Source: Dichetophora obliterata (lineage: Eukaryota; Arthropoda; Insecta; Diptera; Sciomyzidae). Taken from it: a stretch of 64,000 nucleotides of DNA. The stretch covers positions 97,031,175-97,095,174 of the forward strand of contig OY986437.1 in the NCBI GenBank assembly GCA_963920525.1, given 5' to 3'. The position numbers and the translations under genes were made by a program. Under the pieces are notes generated by a model. That model made no database searches. It saw nothing but the letters and a program-made list of their open reading frames with translations, and was not told where the DNA came from. This document shows positions 58,511 through 64,000 of the stretch, one piece after another (within the stretch, counting starts at the first letter, position 1; each line of letters begins with the position of its first letter).

Positions 58511-59545
58511 CACACTAATGATAAAATGATTATAATAGTTGTAAATTAAGCGTAAATTAAATAATAGTTTGTCAATACCTCTTAAGTTTAGTCTAACCAA
58601 AAAATTAAAATATTTTTGTAAGATAAATAAGGGTAATTTTGGATTAAAAAAAACAATTAATCTATTTTATCAATATAATTTTTATATAAGTACTAAGAAA
58701 AGAACACAGAATAAATTTTTTATACAGTTACAGGGTCATGCCCATAAGTGCCGATTTTATTTATATATACATAGCGTAACAAAGTAAAAATTTTATAACA
58801 TGTTAAATGCTACGATATTAACATACAAAATTACATTATATAGGTGTACATATTGCATTATGAACTAATTTTTGTATTTATTTCGTTTATAAAGCCTCAT
58901 GCATCCACGTGTAAAATATTAAAATAAACAAATTAAAAAGTTATAAATGATAAATATTTTAATATATAGTACAAGTTTAAGATAACTATTCCTTTAAGAT
59001 AATTCTTTGGTTATTTGGTAGTTTTTGTTATTAAATTCTTAACTTAAATCTAGGCAAGTTTTAGAAAATTTCCAGCAAAGAGGATTAAATTTGACCTTGC
59101 TTTAATGACATAAAAAAATGGCTTGTTAGCATTAAAGTCGTTCGGTGGTATTGATATACTTTTGGTAGTAACTACAGCAGCTGTAAGATAATGTTTTTTT
59201 ATGTGTATAATAATTTAATTATTGAATAAATTGATTGTAGTATAAAAATGTATAAATAAATAGAAATGAATAGAAGAGCATTTTAAGGGAAAAAACATAT
59301 TTAGAAATAGAGATACTTAATTAGTGACTGAAATAGTAAAAATTAAAAAACTTCGTTAAAACCAAGGTGCAAGTAGGTATACTATATACTATATAAGTAT
59401 ATACAAAGATAGTCAGAGATTATGTAAAAAGTAAAAGGCAGTTTTCCATCCTTGTTTCATATAAAATAAAGGAACGGCTTGTCAGCCGTGAATCTTTTAG
59501 CTAGTTCTGGCATCATTGGTACCGATAGAAGCATTATCGGCAAAG
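58480..59545. repeat. Long direct duplication, copy A1
   Basis: Shares with 60765-61930, in the same order, 'acagttacagggtcatgccc', 'taaagcctcatgcatc' (there 'taagcttcacgcatc'), 'ttccagcaaagaggattaaa', 'aaatggcttgttagc', 'aaataaaggaacggcttgtc' and 'agccgtgaatcttttag'. No coding sequence. Drift is considerable. Confidence 0.85.
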
Positions 59546-59559
59546 ATACATTTTGTAAC

Positions 59560-60764
59560 CGTTTTGCTACAGTCTTAGTAGAAAGTCTAAAAACTAACTT
59601 TTTCAAATAAAAGCCTTTCAAGACTTAAAAAATTTACATTTTAAAATAAAAGTTAGGAAAACTTTAAACTTTAACGTTTTTGCTTAAAAGTAAATGTTAA
59701 CTTTTATTTTTAATGTGACACCTCCCATAAAGCTGCAACACCTCAAACGTGATATCTTGAAACTTATGAAAGCTACAGATTTTAAATTGGGAAGAAGGAT
59801 GGCTTTTATTACAAATAATCACCAGAAAAAATACATGTGAGACTGCAAAATAGAGTGTGGCATCCCCATAATCAGGGCTCGGATTTTGATGACCAAAAAA
59901 CTGAAAAAATTACTGCAGAAAATGACCTAAAAACTGACAAAAATGACCTAAAAAATAAACAAAAAATAAAGCTTTAAAAATAAAACATTACTTACCGTTC
60001 AATTTATTTTATATAAATTTTATACATATCGTTGCAGTATATGACAAGGTACAGTTTTAAGTTATTAAAATTGAAGGAACGTCGAATGTCTGGTAAAATG
60101 TTGTTGTAAACAGAAAAACTTCTTTATGCTTCTGTACTGATGAGAGGAACATATTTATAAGACGATATGTCATCGGACGTAAGTTAAATAAAATAAATAA
60201 AAAATCGCTTAAAATTACCAAAAAATGCCCTAAAAAATGACATGAAAACTATAATCGATATAAAAGATGAAAAATGAACTAAAAACTTTTTATATTTGGA
60301 TTTTAGGAAACATAAGTGGACGTTCTAAATAACCAGGAAATGTCGAAGATGCAGCTGAAAAAAATGACATGCCATCGAAATCCTAGCCCTGCCCCTAATA
60401 CTTCAAAGTAATCGCCATAACATGGCATTTGTCAAACCTAAGGTCTTAAAATTTTAATTAAAGGTTACTGTTCCTAAACAAAATATGAATAGTATTAGAT
60501 AATGAAACGTGGTACCTTCCAAAGAACTCCAAAGCTGAAAAATTGGGAAGAAGGATACTTTTACTAAAACTAATGACCGAAAAAATAACATAACATAATA
60601 ACTAAAATAACATGTCTGAAATGCAAAATAGAGCGTGGACAGATAGTTTTGGGTGTAACGCATTTTTTGCTTTAGAATTGTGTAGGAGGTGCCACGCCTC
60701 CTCTCCAATAAAATTTGTATATACCCTATAATTGATTGATTTTAGTGTGCATTAATGCCTCAAA
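59560..60764. repeat. Spacer with a second, shorter duplication (B1/B2)
   Basis: 'aaattgggaagaaggatggc' through 'gcaaaatagagtgtgg' (59790-59860) returns as 'aaaaattgggaagaaggata' through 'gcaaaatagagcgtgg' (60535-60640). With A1 and A2 outside, the order is A1-B1-B2-A2. The MITE at 59873-60391 lies between B1 and B2. Confidence 0.7.
59873..60391. mobile_element. hAT-like MITE, 519 bp, CAGGGCTMGGATTTYGATG ends
   Basis: Left CAGGGCTCGGATTTTGATGA, inverse right CAGGGCTAGGATTTCGATGG. The duplication is CCCATAAT / CCCCTAAT (7 of 8). The interior is rich in 'aaaatgacctaaaaa' words. CAGGG ends with 8-bp duplications are typical of hAT. Confidence 0.8.
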
Positions 60765-61930
60765 CTGAATGGTGGCAAAAATGCACGTGGCAATAATTTT
60801 CATTACCAAAAGATCAATGATAAACTGATAAAATTATAGGTATTGTTATATTATTGTTAAATAAATCTAAAGTTAGGTCTGACAAAAAAATAAAAGATTA
60901 ATTTTGTTAGAAAGTTAGTCTAATCTTGGTTCCAAAACACCAATTAATCTATTTCGTCAATATAATTTTTATATAAATAGATAAAAAAAGAACACAGAAT
61001 CCAATTTTCATACAGTTACAGGGTCATGCCCTTAAGTGTCGTTTTTCTTTATATATGCAGAGTGTAACAAAATAAAGTTTTATTTATACGTATATTTAAC
61101 ACTATTTACATACAAAATTTCGTTATGTAGGTATACATCTTGCATTATAAATAATTTTTATTTTCATTGAATTTATTTATTTACTCCGTTTGTTAAGCTT
61201 CACGCATCTACGATTCATTTAAATTTTTAAAATAACAAAATTTGGGTATTCATGATTAAGTTTCAATGATATGAATGACTCAAAAAATTTTAAATAATAA
61301 CTATTTTTATATACAAGTTTAAGGTAACTATTCCTGTAACATAATTCTTTGTTTATGCCATAATTTGTATAATTAAATTCTTTACTTAAGGTAAAGAAAT
61401 CTAGGTAAAGTTTATAATATTTCCAGCAAAGAGTATTAAATCTGAGCTTTCTTTAATGATGTAGAAAAATGGCTTGTTAGCCAAAAAGTATTGCGATTGT
61501 GGTGGCATACTTCTTGCCATAATACGAACAGCTGTAAGGTAATGTATTTTATACGTATTATAATTAAATATTTAAATATATTGATTGTAGCATAAAAATG
61601 TATGGAAAAATAGAAATGAATAGAAAAGTATATTAAGCGAAGAAACAAATTTAAAATTAGAGATACTTTATTAGTGACTCAACATTTAAAAGAGTAACAA
61701 TTAAGAAATTTCATTAAAACCAGTAGGTATGGATATAGGTATGGAGGTATGGAAGGTATGGAAGTAGGTATGGATATACAAAGATAGTCAGAGATTATGC
61801 AAGTTTGCGCACATTTCCAGTAAAAAGCATTGTTCCATCCTTGTTTCGTATAAAATAAAGGAACGGCTTGTCAGCCGTGAATCTTTTAGGTAGTTCTGGG
61901 ATCATTGGCATCGATAGAAACATTACGTGC
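60765..61930. repeat. Long direct duplication, copy A2
   Basis: Second copy of 58480-59545, about 100 bp longer. The extra length includes a short run of 'ggtatggaggtatggaaggt' at 61730-61775. Confidence 0.85.
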
Positions 61931-62121
61931 ATTCCTATAAATACGTTTAAACAATGTAAGAGCGATTAAAAAGCACTTATCTAAAACATAATGTAGCAAA
62001 AATTAAACTACATTAATACAAAGTAAAAAGTTAAAAAAATTATGGAAATGATAAACAGTAAGGATTTCATGCTTAAAGTGAAGTTTCCTGACATGCATAA
62101 ATGAGTAATCAAGCATATTTA

Positions 62122-62482
62122 CACTCACGGTCAATAAAAAAGCCGACTTAATAATTTAATAACAAATATTCTTTTTCTTTAACTATATATAACACAGTGT
62201 GCCGAAATCGACAAAAAAAACAACTTAACTTTATAGATCGTCTTAAAGAAGGACATGTTGAGAGTCCATCGCTCCTGATTTGACCTATCAATTTCGTCAT
62301 AATTTTTTTAAATTTATGTCTTGAAGTCTTCGCATTTTGTTGTGCCGATGTTCATTAAAACTGTGCAGCCATTTGCCTTGTTGGAAATGAAAAATAAAAT
62401 CCATTTCTTTTCCGTAGAATTTTGCGTATAATAAGGCTAACGTGTTATAAAATTATTAAGTCGGCTTTTTTTAACATGAGTG
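62122..62482. mobile_element. Tc1-like MITE, 361 bp
   Basis: Left CACTCACGGTCAATAAAAAA, inverse right CACTCATGTTAAAAAAAGCC, both continuing as AGCCGACTTAATAATTT. TA lies at both borders (62120-62121 and 62483-62484). No transposase. Confidence 0.85.
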
Positions 62483-63687
62483 TACATACTGACATAACAT
62501 TTACATACCCTGCATATAAAATAGCTAAAATGTTATAAATCAACTTTGAATTAAAATGTGATAACATAGGCGTCCACATGGGGGTAAGGGGCACTTGCCC
62601 CCCTAGGCGGTGAAAGCCGTAATTTTAAATTTAAAAATTTTAAGAGAGAAGCAAAAAGCTTTCTAAATTGTAAGTTGCGCTTAAACTTAGGGCTTTGAGA
62701 ACTTTGTGAATAAAAACGTAGTTTTAAGTTGTAGAAGTTCAAAATTTTGCGAAACATGTATTTTGATAAGGTGTATCATAATCAGTCAAAAAGTCGATTT
62801 TGAATTTTTTGTAACCTACGGTATGTTTTATTTCATATGAAGATATGTTTATTATGTAGAGCCATTTTTTTTATAAAGAGAAAGAAGATATGTGCAAAAT
62901 TTTGATAGTCGATGGAGATAATCATTGCAAATTGTTTTACATGAAGAAGTCAAAAATTGAAAATTTTAATTTGTGCCCGTATTGTAGTTAAAGTGCGATA
63001 CGTTATGTCCATCATTTATATTAATTTCGATTATTTTAATAATAATGCCTTTATTTATATAACTTTTTATGCCTTTACTTAGCAAAAAAGTTAAATTTGT
63101 AGTTTCTTTTGTGATTTGTGAAGGAATGTTCCTTCTTGAAAAATCATATCGGGATTTTCAAAAAGAGTTTTAAAGCTTAAAGTTTCTAGTTTGACGGCCG
63201 CAATTTCTGATTCTTTGATGCAAAATTTTAATAAAAATAACAAAAATTTGTTTCTTCAATCATTAATAACTAATGTTTAAGAAACAATACGCATGTTCCT
63301 TTATTTTTTTTAAAATTTTAACGATTCGGAACGAAAAATGGCTCAACCGATCGGAATAAAACCTGTCAAAACTTTAGGGTAGTGAAAGAGCTAAAACAAT
63401 ACCAAGAAATATTAGTACTTACTTTTGGCAATAAATTGACTTCGAAAAACAAAAAAAAAAAGAAACCGAATTGAAGCTAAATGAAGAAGCTAACTTTTGC
63501 TGGTTTAACCTTTGTGGTTGAAAAAATAGAAAAATCCGTGTTTTTTTCTTATGATTGTGAGATAATCTTAGCTGATAATATTTTTTGGTCAAAAAGCTGT
63601 CAAACTAAAAACTTCATATGCTTTACATTTTTTTTTAATCCCAGTACGATAATTTTTTAGGAAGTTACAGCCTTGCAAATATCACTA
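62483..63687. other. AT-rich stretch, no gene recognised
   Basis: One GC-rich spot at 62568-62612 (gggggtaaggggcacttgcc) can fold into a short hairpin. The 68-codon minus frame 62551-62757 over it shows no known motif. Nothing else was recognised. Confidence 0.4.
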
Positions 63688-64000
63688 GGTTAGGCTAGGT
63701 TAGGTTAGGTTAAGGTAGCGGCCAGTCTTAGACCGTATATTTGGTCCGTTGTAATACCACATTGGATCTACTCTTCCCCGCCTTCTCTCCTAGGCACTGT
63801 CGTGGAATCAACCTGTACTTATAATAAATAGCAGTAGACGCTTAACGTCTACCTCCTCAAGATACCTGAGATCATCAAAAAAGACTACCTAGATGCTTAT
63901 GTCTTCTGCGAGATAGAGCTGAGCATGAAGAGAGGAGATACGATACCGTCTCCTCCTTTTCCTCATCCCCGCACCTCCAGCAGAAGTCATTCGCATGAGC
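63688..64000 (-). mobile_element. 3' end of a second non-LTR retrotransposon, continues past the window
   Basis: On the minus strand it reads ANDFCWRCGDEEKEETVSYL and LSSCSALSRRR, the Cys-rich C-terminal knuckle of I/R1-type elements. After a one-base frameshift it reads FFDDLRYLEEVDVKRLLLFI, and the 3' end carries several CCTAA units (63688-63713). The expected His of the CCHC set reads Tyr here. This is a relic. Confidence 0.75.

Noticed and set aside
58480..61930. The ~1.1-kb direct repeats as LTRs of a retrotransposon
   Set aside because: No TG..CA borders, no primer-binding site or polypurine tract, unequal lengths, and no gag/pol coding between them.

Overview
The window looks like euchromatic but transposon-rich DNA from a higher fly (Diptera, Brachycera). 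The evidence is AT-rich sequence, a 56-bp intron, a 76-aa eL29 almost like that of Drosophila, and a DD41D (rosa-type) mariner. A tephritid or a related fly is plausible, but I cannot fix the species from sequence alone.

Only one island carries intact host genes, about 34.7-36.5 kb. A two-exon queuosine salvage gene (Q-nucleotide N-glycosylase 1, + strand) faces a two-exon RpL29 gene (- strand) tail to tail. Each has its own polyadenylation signal, and about 0.3 kb separates the stop codons.

Almost everything else is mobile or repeated DNA. From left to right: a ~238-bp tandem repeat; two palindromic MITEs in TA microsatellites; a 1.5-kb Tc1-like relic inserted in a diverged repeat array; a full-length mariner killed by two Trp-to-stop changes; a 2.6-kb long-TIR element; a nested block at 14.5-20.2 kb; a split THAP-domain gene; an AMPK-alpha kinase-domain relic; a 10-kb nest at 24-34.5 kb; tandem duplications at 38-40 kb; many MITEs at 40-54.6 kb; a 5'-truncated non-LTR retrotransposon with a 13-bp target duplication; diverged duplications at 58-62 kb; and a second retrotransposon tail running off the right end.

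Two repeat groups dominate. One is hAT-like: TIRs start CAAAGAAG or CATAGAAG, target duplications are 8 bp, in ~1.45-kb and ~0.8-kb subfamilies. The other starts CATGRT or CATGG and also makes 8-bp duplications, the layout of the P-element superfamily; at least five copies have matching duplications. The order of insertion at 24-34.5 kb can be read exactly: a hAT-like copy contains an 819-bp element, which contains a 5.2-kb P-like element, which contains four further insertions. Two hAT-like copies lie head to head and make a ~1.2-kb-arm hairpin, a candidate source of small RNA. I saw no tRNA, rRNA or CRISPR array.
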